Source: Hypoxylon rubiginosum (lineage: Eukaryota > Ascomycota > Sordariomycetes > Xylariales > Hypoxylaceae). Taken from it: DNA of 64,000 bases. Within the stretch, counting starts at the first letter, position 1. Each line of letters begins with the position of its first letter. The stretch spans positions 124,001 through 188,000 of the forward strand of contig CADCXA010000049.1 of assembly GCA_902806565.1 (NCBI GenBank), given 5' to 3'. This document shows, in pieces, positions 12,106 to 23,169 of the stretch. The position numbers and the translations under genes are program-made. The notes below the pieces were generated by a model. The model made no database searches. It had not been told where the DNA came from and saw only the letters and a program-made list of their open reading frames with translations.

Positions 12106-13846
12106 GCGAAGAACATTCATGATACAATCGGCGGCAGTAGCCCACTCGTTCGAAATTGTTCGCAACTACAAATCTGTATATCATTGTCCACGGCCGGATT
12201 CACTGTCACTAAGATACCCCCGATTTCCTTTACTACAAACATCATAGACGCCGCTCCAGCCCGCGCAAAAGCCACCAATGTACCATTACGCAGGTTTTTT
12301 TTCTTTAATCCTTACCATAATACCCATACGATACCACGATACTTGATCACGGCATATTGGCGAAAAAAGGGGAGTTGCACTACGTTTGAAATGCATAATA
12401 CCTTTTGCATTTTTTTCTTGTCACCTGCCCGATCCCGGGCAAGTTTCATTTCTTCTAGCATGTAGCATTTTTTTGTCATTCCTACGCTATAACACATTGT
12501 CCGATTTTCATATTAGGCGACTCCGAGGACCGGATCAACATGGTCGGCAGCAAAGGGCGAGGAGCAACAGGACAGGGGCATTTACACATATTCTTTTCTT
12601 CTTCTCTTCATCAACAGCACCGGCGTTTTAGCGGGCCGTTTTCTTTTTTTTTTTTTTTTGTCGAATGAATGAACTCACCAACCAACCATCCAAATAACCC
12701 CTCTTGAAAGAAAGGCAGTTAGTCAAAGCAGGCAAGCGGAAGAGTCAAAAGTGTTGAATGGGAACGGGATGTAAGAAGACGGGTAGGAGATAAATAGGGG
12801 AAGAGAGAAGAAGCACATACACTCATACACTAATTGTGGGAGTGTGGGAGCAGTACAAAGTTAGAAGTAGTAAGAAGCGAGAAAGGGGGAAGAGGAGGAG
12901 GAATGCAGAAGGAGTCGAGTAACGATAGTGAATACTCGTCCCGATCTTGTTATTGTCAGACAATAATCAATTGTTCATACATTTACCGATACCCCCTGCC
13001 TCATGAACCTACCTTACTTACTATACTAAACCGAGGGAGCTTGTGTTGTTGTTGAACTTATCGGTAGAGAGAGGGAGGATGGAAGTAGATATAGTACCCG
13101 ACTTAGATATGTGGCCTTTTAGGGCTTAGGGAAAGAGAAGATATTCGACAGTTACTTGATTGCTTTGATCGTGCATGGTATGGTTGCTTGTGATAAAGCT
13201 TGAAGAGATGTTATGAGATAGGAATTATATGACTGCCTATGTCGAATGTGTTGGTAAGTTGGATATGCAAGATGCTGGCTATCTACAGTAGTAGCACTTT
13301 CATTACGAGATTCGTCATCTTACCCATTCTTACGTGTACTGTTTACTTCGAGACCTTGGTATACTCTAGACCACCACTTTACATCAAAATCACTGGGTGC
13401 AGCTCATCAGGTTTTGCTTGATTATTTTCGCATTGTAGCTAAAGCTACAGTAATAAAGAGAGAGACGGGCGGGATAACGATTAAGTCCACCCCTTTGACT
13501 GTACAGGGCATTCCCCCGAGCTCGGATTGGTACACATATAATAATCTTCTTGTAAGGAAAATAGTCGAACTACCTATGAAGCAGAATCAACTAGTAGACC
13601 AAGCAGAAGAAGAAAAAAGGATGTGCGACCAAACCCCAAGCCCGGATATCTTTCCCTCATTAGTACTGTCAAGTTGACCCGTACTCCCCCTAATCCATTT
13701 TTCTTTTGCCGTAGGAAAATCAAATCGTTGCGGTTGGTGGTATGGTAAAGAGGTGTGATTCACCACGCAAGGGCCGGGTCGTCGAAACCAGTAAGCTCCT
13801 GACCGTCTGATTCCTGGGTCTGCTCCTGATTGCTAGTGCCCTGTTC
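12106..13846. other. Convergent 3' intergenic region between LTE1 and RPS0
   Basis: Both flanking genes end here. The region is T-rich, with a pyrimidine run ending in a long T tract at about 12642-12659. There are several AATAAA-like and T-rich stretches suited to 3' ends. Open frames are short and unconvincing, and I see no RNA gene or mobile element. Confidence 0.5.
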
Positions 13847-14877
13847 CTACCATTGGCTTTCCTTAGCATCCGTAGCACCCCACTCACCAGCGGGAGCGGT
13901 GGCGGCGCCGGCCCACTCATCGGCTTGTCCGTCCCATCCGCCAGGCTGAGTAGCAGCGAAGCCAGCAGGAGCTGTCTCCCACTCGGCACCGGCAGTACCA
14001 GCGAAGGTACCGGCCTCGATGGCAGCAGGGCCAACCTCCTCAGCACCGGGCACCTTCTCCTCCTCGACCTTCTCCTCGGCCTCAGCCTCAGGGTCGCGGT
14101 CTGTGTGATGGTATTAGTTTCCTTTCCTAGTTTTGTGTTGGTCTTGATTGGGGGTATACATACAGAAGTAAAGATCGACCATGACATCCCAGGGAGTCTC
14201 ACGGTTGGCGATGGTACCACGGATACGGAGGACCTCACGCGCCAACATCCACCAGACGCAACCAATGGCATGGCGACCCTTGTTGTTGGTGGGAATGGCA
14301 ACATCGACATACTCGGTGGGGGAGTCGGTGTCGCAGAGACCGATGACGGGGATGTTGACGTAGGAAGCCTCCTTGATGGCCTGGGCATCAGTGCGGGGGT
14401 CCGTGACGATGATGAGGCGGGGCTCCTTGAACGAGCGGGTGATGTAGTTGGTGAAGGAACCGGGGGTGAATCGACCAGCAATGGCAACGGCGCCAGTGTG
14501 GGCAGCGAACTTCAGGACGGCACGCTGACCATAGGGACGAGCGGAGATGACACAAATGTCGGCGGGGTTGTCGACGGCAGCGATGATACGGGCAGCCAGG
14601 ACGATCTTCTCCCTGGGAAGGAATTCATATTAGTATTGTCGCGTTCTCAATTGCGCAGTCTTGCAGTCTTGCGCAGTCTAATACACATAAAATAAGAATA
14701 AACATACCAGGTCTTGCCAATGTTAAGGACATTGACACCGTCAGCGCGGGTCTTCCAGAGGTAGGGCTCCATGTGAACCTGCAAGTTCTTGGAGCCGAGA
14801 TGGCTCTGGGCGGCGAGGAGCATCTCGATGTCCTGAGACGTCGCGTGCATGGAGGCGGGGAGATTTGAAGGCGCCAT
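13847..14877 (-). CDS. rps0: 40S ribosomal protein S0 (uS2 family)
   Basis: The model on the minus strand is exon 1 14877-14708, exon 2 14612-14164 and exon 3 14100-13847, giving 290 residues. The uS2 core is easy to follow: the N-terminal stretch with HLGSKNLQ, the [23 protein letters not shown] region cut here by intron-free exon 2, the FTPGSFTN loop, and the C-terminal acidic and alanine-rich tail ending in KESQW, typical of eukaryotic S0/RPSA. Intron 14613-14707 (GTATGT, ACTAAT, CAG) and intron 14101-14163 (GTATGT, ACTAAT, CAG) have matching phases. The protein is a structural part of the small subunit head in the cytoplasm. The gene is divergent from the mitochondrial uS15 gene, with about 475 bases between the starts. 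Long open frames on the plus strand over it are antisense shadows. Confidence 0.96.
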
Positions 14878-15352
14878 CTTGAATGAAATTCACAACTTTG
14901 GATTAACGTGTCGTGAAAGGAGGGTGAAGAAGGTGAGGTGTTTGAGAGATGCGGATTGCGCGACGGTCGTACTCAAGATGATGTTCCTTCAAGGCACAAA
15001 AAAAAGTTCGCGGTTGAATGGGTCAAATTGATTTGGTGCGAAAGCTTAGGGTTTGAAGACGCTAGCGCCGATTGGGTTAAGCGGGCATCTGTACGTAACT
15101 TAGGTACCGTGGTGGGGCTCTGCGCTCGAGCCTCAGGTCAAGCCTCCACTAAAGTCTCGGATGTCATATTTCACCGTGCCGTGATCTTTAACAACTTTAC
15201 CGCACGGGCCACCATTCTTCTTGGATTACCTAAGAGACAATGGGAAGTCGGAAATGTGCTTAGCCGTTTTACAGGTCCAAAATGAAAAGTGGATCAACTG
15301 CTTAAAAGTTGATCTCATTTTCTAGCAGCTCAACATCACAATATACGCCGCC
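14878..15352. promoter_or_regulatory. Divergent promoter of RPS0 and the mitochondrial uS15 gene
   Basis: This 475-base interval lies between two divergent translation starts and must serve both. It contains a telo-box-like TTAGGGTTT at 15046-15054 (AAACCCTAA on the other strand) and a polyA run near 14997-15005. Telomere-repeat-like boxes in front of ribosomal protein genes are known from yeasts (Tbf1 sites). That this one works is inference. Confidence 0.6.
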
Positions 15353-16364
15353 ATGCCACCCCGAATACCAGGCGTACAACGCCTAGGTACATTTTCTTGT
15401 GAGTAACTGGGTATAGTAATGGTTAAGACAATCATTGACTCACAATTGCTTCCTAGTATGTCTACGACCGGCCGTAAAACCATCTACTCCATCCCTCCTC
15501 CCCATCACCCAAACCGCATCTCTGTCGCAAAAGGAGAAGAAACGGCTAGCAAAGCAAGATCCATACCGATGGGCTCAAATGCAGCAGCGTAAAGCTGCCC
15601 ACGTAAAGAGACGAGGAGAGATTGAAGCCATCAGGGAAACTCAGCTCGGTGACCCCATCCGCGGCCTTCCCACACCATTCATCGAGTCCTTGAGCTCCGC
15701 GGGCCAAGCACCGCTGTCCAAACCGCCACTGGACGAGGATGGAAACCCGCTGGATGAGCCCCACGAACTCCCCACCTCTCCCCACGTCCTGAACAACCTC
15801 ATACATAAGGCGGAGCTCGATTTCGCGATCGAGAACGCCTACACCCTAACCCGGCCTCTGCCGTCCGACCTTGTCCCCACCGGCTCCGAGGAGTACGAAA
15901 AACAGGTGAGGCTCCACGAGCAACACCACGCGAAGGCCGTCGAGGCGTTGGAGCGCATTACCCATATAGACAACGGTTCCGCGAAGGACAGGTTGCACGC
16001 CAACATCCGGAGGTGCGTAGAGACCTTTGGGAGACACGAGACGGACCTGGTCTTAAGAGCCAAGGCTCTTTCTCGGGGCCAGGAGAGAGAAGAGCGGCCG
16101 GTGAGGGGCGGTCCGGACACGGGAAGCAGTGAGGTGCAAATTGCTATCCTGACGACCAAGATCCAGGCTCTGGCCAACGAGTTGGAGAGAGGAAGAGGTT
16201 ACAAGGACAAGGTGGGCAAGCGGGATCTGAGATTGATGCTGCATAGGCGGCAGAGGCTCCTACGATATATGGACCGCAAGGAAAGGGGAAGCGACAGGTG
16301 GAAACATATGATCGAGACCCTTGGCCTGAGTCCTGCGACCTGGAAGGAGCAAATCACCACATGA
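15353..16364 (+). CDS. mrps28: Mitochondrial small-subunit ribosomal protein uS15m (yeast Mrps28 type)
   Basis: The model is join(15353..15398, 15457..16364), 317 residues. The start sits in a GCCGCCATG context. The 58-base intron begins GTGAGT and ends CCTAG, and phase 1 is restored to give LCLRPAVKP. The uS15 domain is at about residues 230-310, with the signature GGPDTGSSEVQIA, then the basic helix with LMLHRRQRLLRYM and the WKHMIETLGL end. The long N-terminal extension of more than 200 residues, with a basic leader, fits a mitochondrially imported fungal uS15. It acts in the mitochondrial small subunit. Gene pairing with cytosolic RPS0 across one promoter is notable but not proof of coregulation. 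Confidence 0.92.
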
Positions 16365-16687
16365 CACCCTCCAGTCAGTGTTGCTATTTGAAGTGTATCA
16401 TATAGCGGCCCTATACGCATACTCTGTAATACCATGTGCTTATGTACAATACAACAACAACACCAGCAGCAGCAATCAACCTTCGAGAGACGCGAGAGCT
16501 CTAAACTGTTTTGTCCATCAGCCTAACTAGCGCCTTTGTTACAAAAAAAGAAATTCCAGTGACAATCACGACTTTAAAAATGCTAAGTTCCTTGGTATCC
16601 CATCCATTAGTTCTACAAGTTTGTCGAAGAGAGAGTGATGACGAGCGGTTTTGTGTATGCATGGGTGCATATGTATGAATAAGAAAA
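16365..16687. other. Convergent gap between uS15m and VMA6
   Basis: This short 3'-3' interval holds the ends of both transcripts. It is AT-rich, with CAA/CAGCAG simple repeats at about 16448-16475. I see nothing else. Confidence 0.5.
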
Positions 16688-17939
16688 TCAGAATACGCTG
16701 ATGTAGTTGCCAATCCTCTCCTTCTGGTTCTGTGCTATACACTCGGCAATCCACGTGATGTTGCGGATTTCCTACGAACACAACAGGTTAGAAAATTTGG
16801 ACACGGTAACTTAGGCAGCTTAATCAGAGATGATCTGCTCTTCAACTTACTTGCTCTCTTAGCTTGATCCACGCATACACGATGGCATATGTGAACTGCC
16901 TCGTAAAGGCCGTCTTGGAGATCTCCATCTCCTTCTGGTAGAACATGTCCTCGAGGCTCCGCTCGTTGCCCCCGGCGCCGCCGGCCATGTTGCCGGGGCC
17001 GGACGGACCGCCGCCTAGCCCCGCGGCGTCGAAGAAGGTCTTGTAGTCGGACACGCCGTCGACGGCCAGCCGCACGCCCTCGAAGTCGTCGGACCGCGAC
17101 AGCATCAGGGTGCCCTCGGGGTACAGCTTGCCGATGGCCGGGTACAGCTTGTTGCGGTCGGCCTTGCCGAGCTCGGTGCCGAAGGAGTTGAGGGTGATGT
17201 TGATGGCGCGGCGGTCGGCCTCGAACTCGAGGATCTCGCTCATGACCTCGGACGTCGGGGTGCCGGCCATGTCGGGGTGGGTGTTGACGAAGCTGTAGAA
17301 GTCCTCGAGGTAGTTCTTGTAGAGCGTGTTGCGCACGATCTCGATGTTCAGCTCGTCGAGGTCCTGGTGGCTCAGGCTGCCCTTGAAGTACGGCGCCAGC
17401 GGCGTCTCTATCAGCACGCTGTTGTACAGCTCCTCGATGTTGGTCGCCACGCACAGCACCGGCATGGTCTCGAACCAGCCGAGCGGGTGGCACCGGTCCA
17501 GCAGCTCGCGCGTGTCCCGCTCGTGCAGCGTGCCCGTGATTAGTAAAGCTACGTTGTCGATCATGTAGCCGTACGTCAGGTAGTCGAGGAACTGGGCGAG
17601 CGAGCCCACGGCGTTGGCGCGGACGTAGCGGAACTCGGAGACGAGCTTGTCGGTGGTTTTGGCCGCGAGGCTCGAGGTGGACGGGTTCGGGGGGAGGGCG
17701 GCGAGGAAGTCGCCGTAGGCAGGGCCGAGTTGAAGCTTCAGGTCTAGTTGGACAGCGTTAGATACAGCTCACAGCTCACAGCTCACCGTGGATTGTATGT
17801 ATAAAGAGATAGACGTACCATCGATGGTCTCGCATTGTGTCAGATTGGTGTAGTTGGCACCGGTGAGAAGGCCATTTCTATATCCTCGCACAATGCCTTC
17901 GATGTACCCATTGTTGACGTTAAAGAAGAGGCCTTCCAT
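16688..17939 (-). CDS. vma6: V-type proton ATPase subunit d (Vma6)
   Basis: The minus-strand model is exon 1 17939-17819, exon 2 17743-16851 and exon 3 16771-16688, giving 365 residues, the usual length of the family. It opens MEGLFFNVNNGYIEG and contains YLTYGYMIDNV, the long helical middle with PLGWFETMPVLCVA and a C terminus ending in YISVF, all typical of subunit d. This subunit caps the c-ring and couples the V1 and Vo sectors on the vacuolar membrane. Introns 17744-17818 (GTACGT...CTAG) and 16772-16850 (GTAAGT...GTAG) restore phase exactly, and the small last exon of 27 codons plus stop supplies the conserved end. An insert rich in Gly/Pro/Ala near residues 300-320 is a species-variable loop. 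Exon 2 has very high GC at third positions. Confidence 0.95.
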
Positions 17940-18393
17940 TTTGACAGATGTGTGCTATAGCAATCTCTAGAAAGGCTCTTAAAGAATGATGCTGTCCTGT
18001 AAGCTCAGTTGATAGGTTCAATGGTAGGCAGTTGCATAACGGCTTGCAGCTCAGAAGCTAAGGCTGAGGTTACTTTGTATGGTATAAAGGGATATATGGG
18101 ATATGTCATATAAAGGAGAGATCTGACTAGTAAATGCATTTATAAAGGCATGTGTGTTTAGTGAGTTGCAGCTAGTGGTGTGAGCTTTGACTGGCGCCCA
18201 CATTCTGTGTGGTCCACTTTTATGCAATAGCTTTCCAATTTTTTTTTCCTAGCAAAGGTTGAATAAAATTTTACATCCAATACAGCTCCGGCCTACAGAA
18301 CTTTTTTTTATTTTATCTTTTCACAACGGCACGTCCGACTTAAGGGGAACTGCGCAGGACTTTATTAGCTGTCAATTGAAACATCCTGCAAAG
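17940..18393. promoter_or_regulatory. Divergent promoter of VMA6 and NOP58
   Basis: The interval of 454 bases lies between divergent ATGs. It is AT-rich with T and A tracts at about 18239-18248 and 18302-18310, on the NOP58 side. I see no sharper motif that I can name. Confidence 0.55.
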
Positions 18394-20419
18394 ATGCCTC
18401 TTTTCGTTCTTGCGGAAACGCCTGCAGGGTAAGTTGGTCGCTATTAGGAATATTCATAGTCTGTGTTGTATGCTAACGCGATAATAGCTACGGTCTGTTC
18501 AAGGCCAAGGACAAGAAGTTGTTGTCCCGAGATGACTACGCCCAACAGCTTGCTGGCGCCGAAGCCATCAACTCAATGTAAGTGTTCTAATTCACTATTA
18601 CCAATTCTCCAAGAGTAGGATACTTACCAGTACCACAATAGGCTGTCGCTCAAGAAGATGGTCAAGTTCGAAGACTCCGCACAAGCCCTGGGTGAATACA
18701 CTGCCCTTACTGAAGGCAAGGTCACGCCTATGTTGCAGAACCTACTCGATGATATCAAGGAGGAACGAAAAGCATCGCTTGCCGTTGCCGACCCGAAGCT
18801 CGGTGCCGCAATCAATATTCTTCCCCAGCTGAATATCACTCCTGTATCCGACTCCTCTACCAATGAACTCTTCCGCGCAATCAAGACATATCTTCCTGAG
18901 CTTTTCCCCGAATTAGAAAGCGATTACCTGGGGAATATGGCTCTGGCTCTATCTCACTCCATCTCGCGCCATAAGCTCAAGTTCTCCCCGGACAAGGTGG
19001 ATGTTATGATCGTTCAAGCCATCAAGCTGCTTGACGATTTAGACAAGGAACTGAACAACTACGCTATGCGTGTCAAGGAGTGGTACGGCTGGCATTTCCC
19101 CGAGCTGGATCGCATTGTCCAGGATAACCTTGCCTACGCTCGTATCATCCTCACTATGGGATTGCGAGAAAATGCCCCCAACACCGACTTCTCCGAGATT
19201 CTCCCCGAGGATATTGAAACTCGAGTGAAGGCTGCTGCCGAAGTCAGCATGGGTACTGAAATTCTTGACTTTGATCTCGACAACATCAAGCTTCTGGCTG
19301 AGCAAGTCATCAGCTTCACAGAGTACCGACAACAGCTCTCTCAGTACCTAACGTCACGAATGAAGGCGATCGCACCCAACTTGACAGAGCTCATTGGAGA
19401 ACTAGTTGGTGCCCGTCTCATCGCGCACACTGGTTCACTTTTGAGGCTAGCCAAGAGCCCTGGTAGCACCATCCAGATTCTAGGTGCTGAGAAGGCTCTT
19501 TTCCGTGCCCTGAAGACCAAACACGATACACCCAAGTACGGTCTTATCTACCATTCGTCCATTGTGGGACAAGCGAGTGGTAAGAATAAGGGAAAGATTG
19601 CCCGTACATTATCTGCTAAAGCTGCCCTGTGTCTCCGTGTTGATGCGCTCTCCGAACTCAGCCAGGAGGGTGCCGATGGTGAGGATATTGCAGTAGATGA
19701 TGAGGAAAGAGCCGATATGGGTATTCGACTCCGTGCGGTGCTCGAGGACAGACTACGCAAGCTAGAAGGCAAGCCGTTAGTGTCCAAGGGAACCAAGATC
19801 GCTCCGAATGGTGCCACCCCCTCCAAATTCGAAATTAAGCCAACACGGAACTATAATGCCGACGCAGACGCCGTCTCTACAAGCGCTAAGAAGACTCCGA
19901 ACAAGCCCTTAATACAGGAAGTTGAGGATACTCCCATGGGCGAGGGAGAGAGCGAATCCGAAGAAGAGGACTCGGATGTTGATATGAACGGTGCCGCTAG
20001 TGGTAAGTCTTCAAATAATCAACCCCTTACTTCCTAGGAAGCACCATAGGTATGATTTGACAGTGACTAACAAACAAGCAGCCACACCAAAAGAGAAGAC
20101 GCCAAAGGGATCAGCTAAGAAAGAGAAGAGCAAGAGAAAATCTACCAATGGCGAAGCTACCCCTACACAACCTCCTAAGTTGTCTGAGGCCGACTATGCT
20201 CGATTCGCCGAGGAAGCCGGCATCTCGATCACCAAGTTCAAGCGCAAGTACGAGCGTGGTGATGTCAAGATGGGCTCCGACGGCTCACCCCAAGTGGTCA
20301 GCAAGAAGGAACTCAAGAAGTTGAAGAAGGAGGCTGAGGGCTCCAGCAAGAAGCGGAAGCACACGGAGGATAGCTCAGAGAAGAAGAGTAAAAAGTCAAA
20401 GAAGGAGAAGTCCTCATAG
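18394..20419 (+). CDS. nop58: Nucleolar protein NOP58, box C/D snoRNP core
   Basis: The model is join(18394..18428, 18488..18577, 18642..20002, 20082..20419), 607 residues. It starts [12 protein letters not shown], the usual beginning of Nop58, and phases match at every junction (2, 2, 1). The NOP5 N-terminal domain covers about residues 1-70 and NOSIC about 160-215. The Nop domain is at about 250-400, with [15 protein letters not shown] and the [12 protein letters not shown] segment. The tail is Lys/Glu/Ser-rich and ends in KKSKKEKSS, as in other Nop58 proteins. The protein holds box C/D guide RNAs for 2'-O-methylation of rRNA in the nucleolus. The first two exons are tiny, and the last intron (GTAAGT, CTAAC, GCAG) separates the charged tail. 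Confidence 0.96.
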
Positions 20420-20962
20420 ACGCTGCTCGTAACCCTCTTTTCTGCTGTACCATATCCGTAAAACAAAAAGTGCGGTGCTTGAGAACATGGGTAGTGGCGT
20501 TCCGGTGGTCATACCAGGGTTTTATATTGGAGTTGGCTGGTTCGTTAGATAGCTCAGTATCTTGAAGCTATCGTTAAGCATCAAGAGAGATTTGGCTTTT
20601 CATGATTGTGTGTTGTCAAAATTCCGTATTACTGCCGTCTTAACATCGGAAGCGAAATAATTCATCGCACATTTCGAGTAGATACAAATCACTTAAACAT
20701 TTCACATCATATTGAATTGTAAGTGGAATTTTTAACTCCTTCAGCATTTATTTCCACCCTTCATCATAATATTAAATGCTAACCTAAAACCAATCTAAGA
20801 CCATTTTAATTCATTAGGTACTCTCCCCTTTCAAACATTAACCAAAAATAAAAGGCAATTTTCCACCTTAAGATTTAAATCTTTGCTCTATGCTATGAAG
20901 AAAGAAATGATGCGTTTTTCCGTGCCACTGAAAAAAAATTACTAATGCAATATCAATGCCAT
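20420..20962. other. Convergent AT-rich gap
   Basis: This 3'-3' interval between NOP58 and the metallo-beta-lactamase-fold gene is AT-rich, especially 20640-20940. I see no gene, repeat or RNA. Confidence 0.5.
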
Positions 20963-21922
20963 TCACAATTCATCCCGCTTCGACGGCTGGTCTGGCTCAG
21001 CTCCAGGGGCAAACTGCGCCTGGCAGCCCAACCACAGCACCAGCTTTCCTATGCGGTTCGGGTACGCCTCCAGCACCTTGCCATACAGCTCCTCTGCGCT
21101 CCTCGACTCCCGCCTCAGCTTGCTAAACGTCTGGATATACCGTTTCGAGGCCTCGATGTTAAAAGCCCCGTCGACGCCGCCGGGCCGGTGGTGGGAGCCG
21201 ACGACGATCTCGGGGCCCAAGGAGGCGACCTTGTCGAGCGACCGCAGCCACGCGTCCCGCTGGCTCTGCGCGGGCGACTCCGCCATCCACATGTGCACGT
21301 CGTTGTACACGATGTCGCCGGCCACCGCCATCTTCAGCGAGGGCACGTACAGGAACGTCGTCTCGTCGGTGTCCGAGTGGCCCACGTCGACGGCCTCGAA
21401 CGCGTGGCCCTCCATCGTGAATTTCCCGTCCGCCGGCAGGGGCTCCGCGGAGATGTGAAACGACGTCGTCTCGATCTGGTCCGGAAACAGCGAGTTCCAG
21501 AAGGAGTGGAACTCCGGCGTCAGCTGCGTGGCCATGTGGTCGATGGACTGCGGCGTCGACACGACCCGCACGCCCGGGAACCGCGCCTGCAGGTACGGCA
21601 CGTTGAACCAGTGGTCGCCGTGGCCGTGCGTGATGTAGACGGTCGTCAGCCGCTTACCCGGGATCGTCGCCTCGATCCAGTCGGCCAGCGCGACGCCCTG
21701 CTCCGCGGTGAAGAGCGTGTCGATGAGCACGGCTTCGGATTCGCCCGACACCAGCGTCACGACGGTGGGCTGCCAGAACCCGACGGAGCCGTCCGGGAGG
21801 GTCGCGTTGGCGGGGATGGCGGGGGCGTTGTAGAGGTCGGCTCGCAGTTGGGATAGTGCTGTGGTGAAGGGTATGAGGATGCTTAGGAGGGCAGATCGGA
21901 GAAATAGGGGGAAAGGCGCCAT
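20963..21922 (-). CDS. Secretory metallo-beta-lactamase-fold hydrolase with C-terminal RDEL
   Basis: This is a single-exon gene of 319 residues. A clear signal peptide is at about residues 1-23 (hydrophobic, ending TALS). The metal-binding motif HGHGDH has H99, H101, D103 and H104. Further metal ligands are likely in the GHSDTDE and GSHHRPGG segments. These place it in the MBL-fold superfamily of Zn-dependent hydrolases, with the substrate not deducible. The last residues are SKRDEL. With a signal peptide this reads as an ER-retrieval (KDEL/HDEL-like) signal, so the enzyme is probably ER-luminal rather than secreted, which is inference. The gene is convergent with NOP58. Third positions are GC-rich through most of the gene, and plus-strand open frames over it are shadows. 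Confidence 0.88.
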   Translation of the reverse strand: MAPFPLFLRSALLSILIPFTTALSQLRADLYNAPAIPANATLPDGSVGFWQPTVVTLVSGESEAVLIDTLFTAEQGVALADWIEATIPGKRLTTVYITHGHGDHWFNVPYLQARFPGVRVVSTPQSIDHMATQLTPEFHSFWNSLFPDQIETTSFHISAEPLPADGKFTMEGHAFEAVDVGHSDTDETTFLYVPSLKMAVAGDIVYNDVHMWMAESPAQSQRDAWLRSLDKVASLGPEIVVGSHHRPGGVDGAFNIEASKRYIQTFSKLRRESRSAEELYGKVLEAYPNRIGKLVLWLGCQAQFAPGAEPDQPSKRDEL

Positions 21923-23169
21923 TTTAGGTATTTAGATTTTGATTCTGTGGTAAAGTAATACGTCGCAAATCAACTACGAATAAGAATGCATTTCTACTCT
22001 AACATACGGGGGCAGTAGAGGTGATTTATATACTCGCTGTCCTACCCATCCAAATCTAGGAACCAGCCCTATATGGCAATGCTTCTCAATAAGGAAATAT
22101 CGACATAGCTTATTCAGATTCCTAGCTATTCATTTCCATGCAAGGGTAGTTCACCGTACTGACAAATAGGATGAGCTTCACCGGTTAGTAACCGCATGGC
22201 CCCTGTCTGACAATTCGATGCGAGAATGCCTGCTATCCCCGAAACCAAGAATCGCTATCTCCGCAGCTCCGATAGACGACCACCAGTTCTAACGATGATT
22301 AGTATTCCAATGAAAAGGTCGCTGTTAGAAGGTCCTCTTACAAATTAGTATATGATTAACGTTTTAATAGATCGGGGTTATCTCCAAACCCAGCAATACA
22401 CTGCAAATAAATGATGGGGATCTGAAAATGGCGTCTTTTGTGCCATATTATACCTACGATCCACGTAAGACCTAATAAGTTACACTCCAAAATGAGCGAA
22501 CGTCCTCCTCGAATGATGTGTCCATTATATCCCAGTCGTTCGTGCAACGCATCCTTCTCCTCTTAGATTTGACGAGCACAAGCTAGATCAACATTGACAC
22601 ACAGCGGGTTGGCGATGCCGAAGAACCAGATCCATGGACCCCGAGCACTAGCCTTCAGTGTAGGGACGCAAGAAACCGCGAGGCCCGCAACGAGGTACGT
22701 GAGACTCAAAAAGGTGTCAGGACTTAGGTCTTGTTACACAAACCTTAGCCCTTACTATCCAGGAGGTATCGTGACCCCTGGAATAGAGATATCGGGTGTT
22801 TACACCACCAGGGATATCGGAGGCGGAGCTCCCTGGCCTGATGGGCTTCTTTGTCCATCGTTCCTGTATATACCAAGACGCTCGTAGCTGTTAGGTTTGT
22901 AGCTCCTCGTGGAACAACGTCTTAGTTACCCATATCGCTTGGACGGTCTCGTGACAGTCATATACATTTCTTTGTGTGTATGACTGCGCTCAGTCTTAGG
23001 TAGCTAGCCATTACTCTAACAGGATACGTGCCAATGTTTTGAATGAAATTTGGGCTAGCCTATAGTATCCTATGTACTAAAATATCACAGAAGGAAATCC
23101 GTATCATTATCATCATATCATACCTAATCAGGACGTACATAGAAAATATACTGGATCGGAGATTGGTAA
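21923..23169. other. Intergenic region upstream of the MBL-fold gene
   Basis: It holds the promoter of the MBL-fold gene at its left end and the 3' end of the NLR at its right end. The middle is AT-rich with only short, implausible open frames. I see no mobile element ends. Confidence 0.45.

Noticed and set aside
13853..14695. 280-codon plus-strand open frame
   Set aside because: It is antisense to RPS0, whose exons and splice sites are unmistakable; the frame is a by-product of GC-rich codons.
20945..21856. 303-codon plus-strand open frame
   Set aside because: It is antisense to the MBL-fold gene, Arg/His/Val-rich and without any domain.
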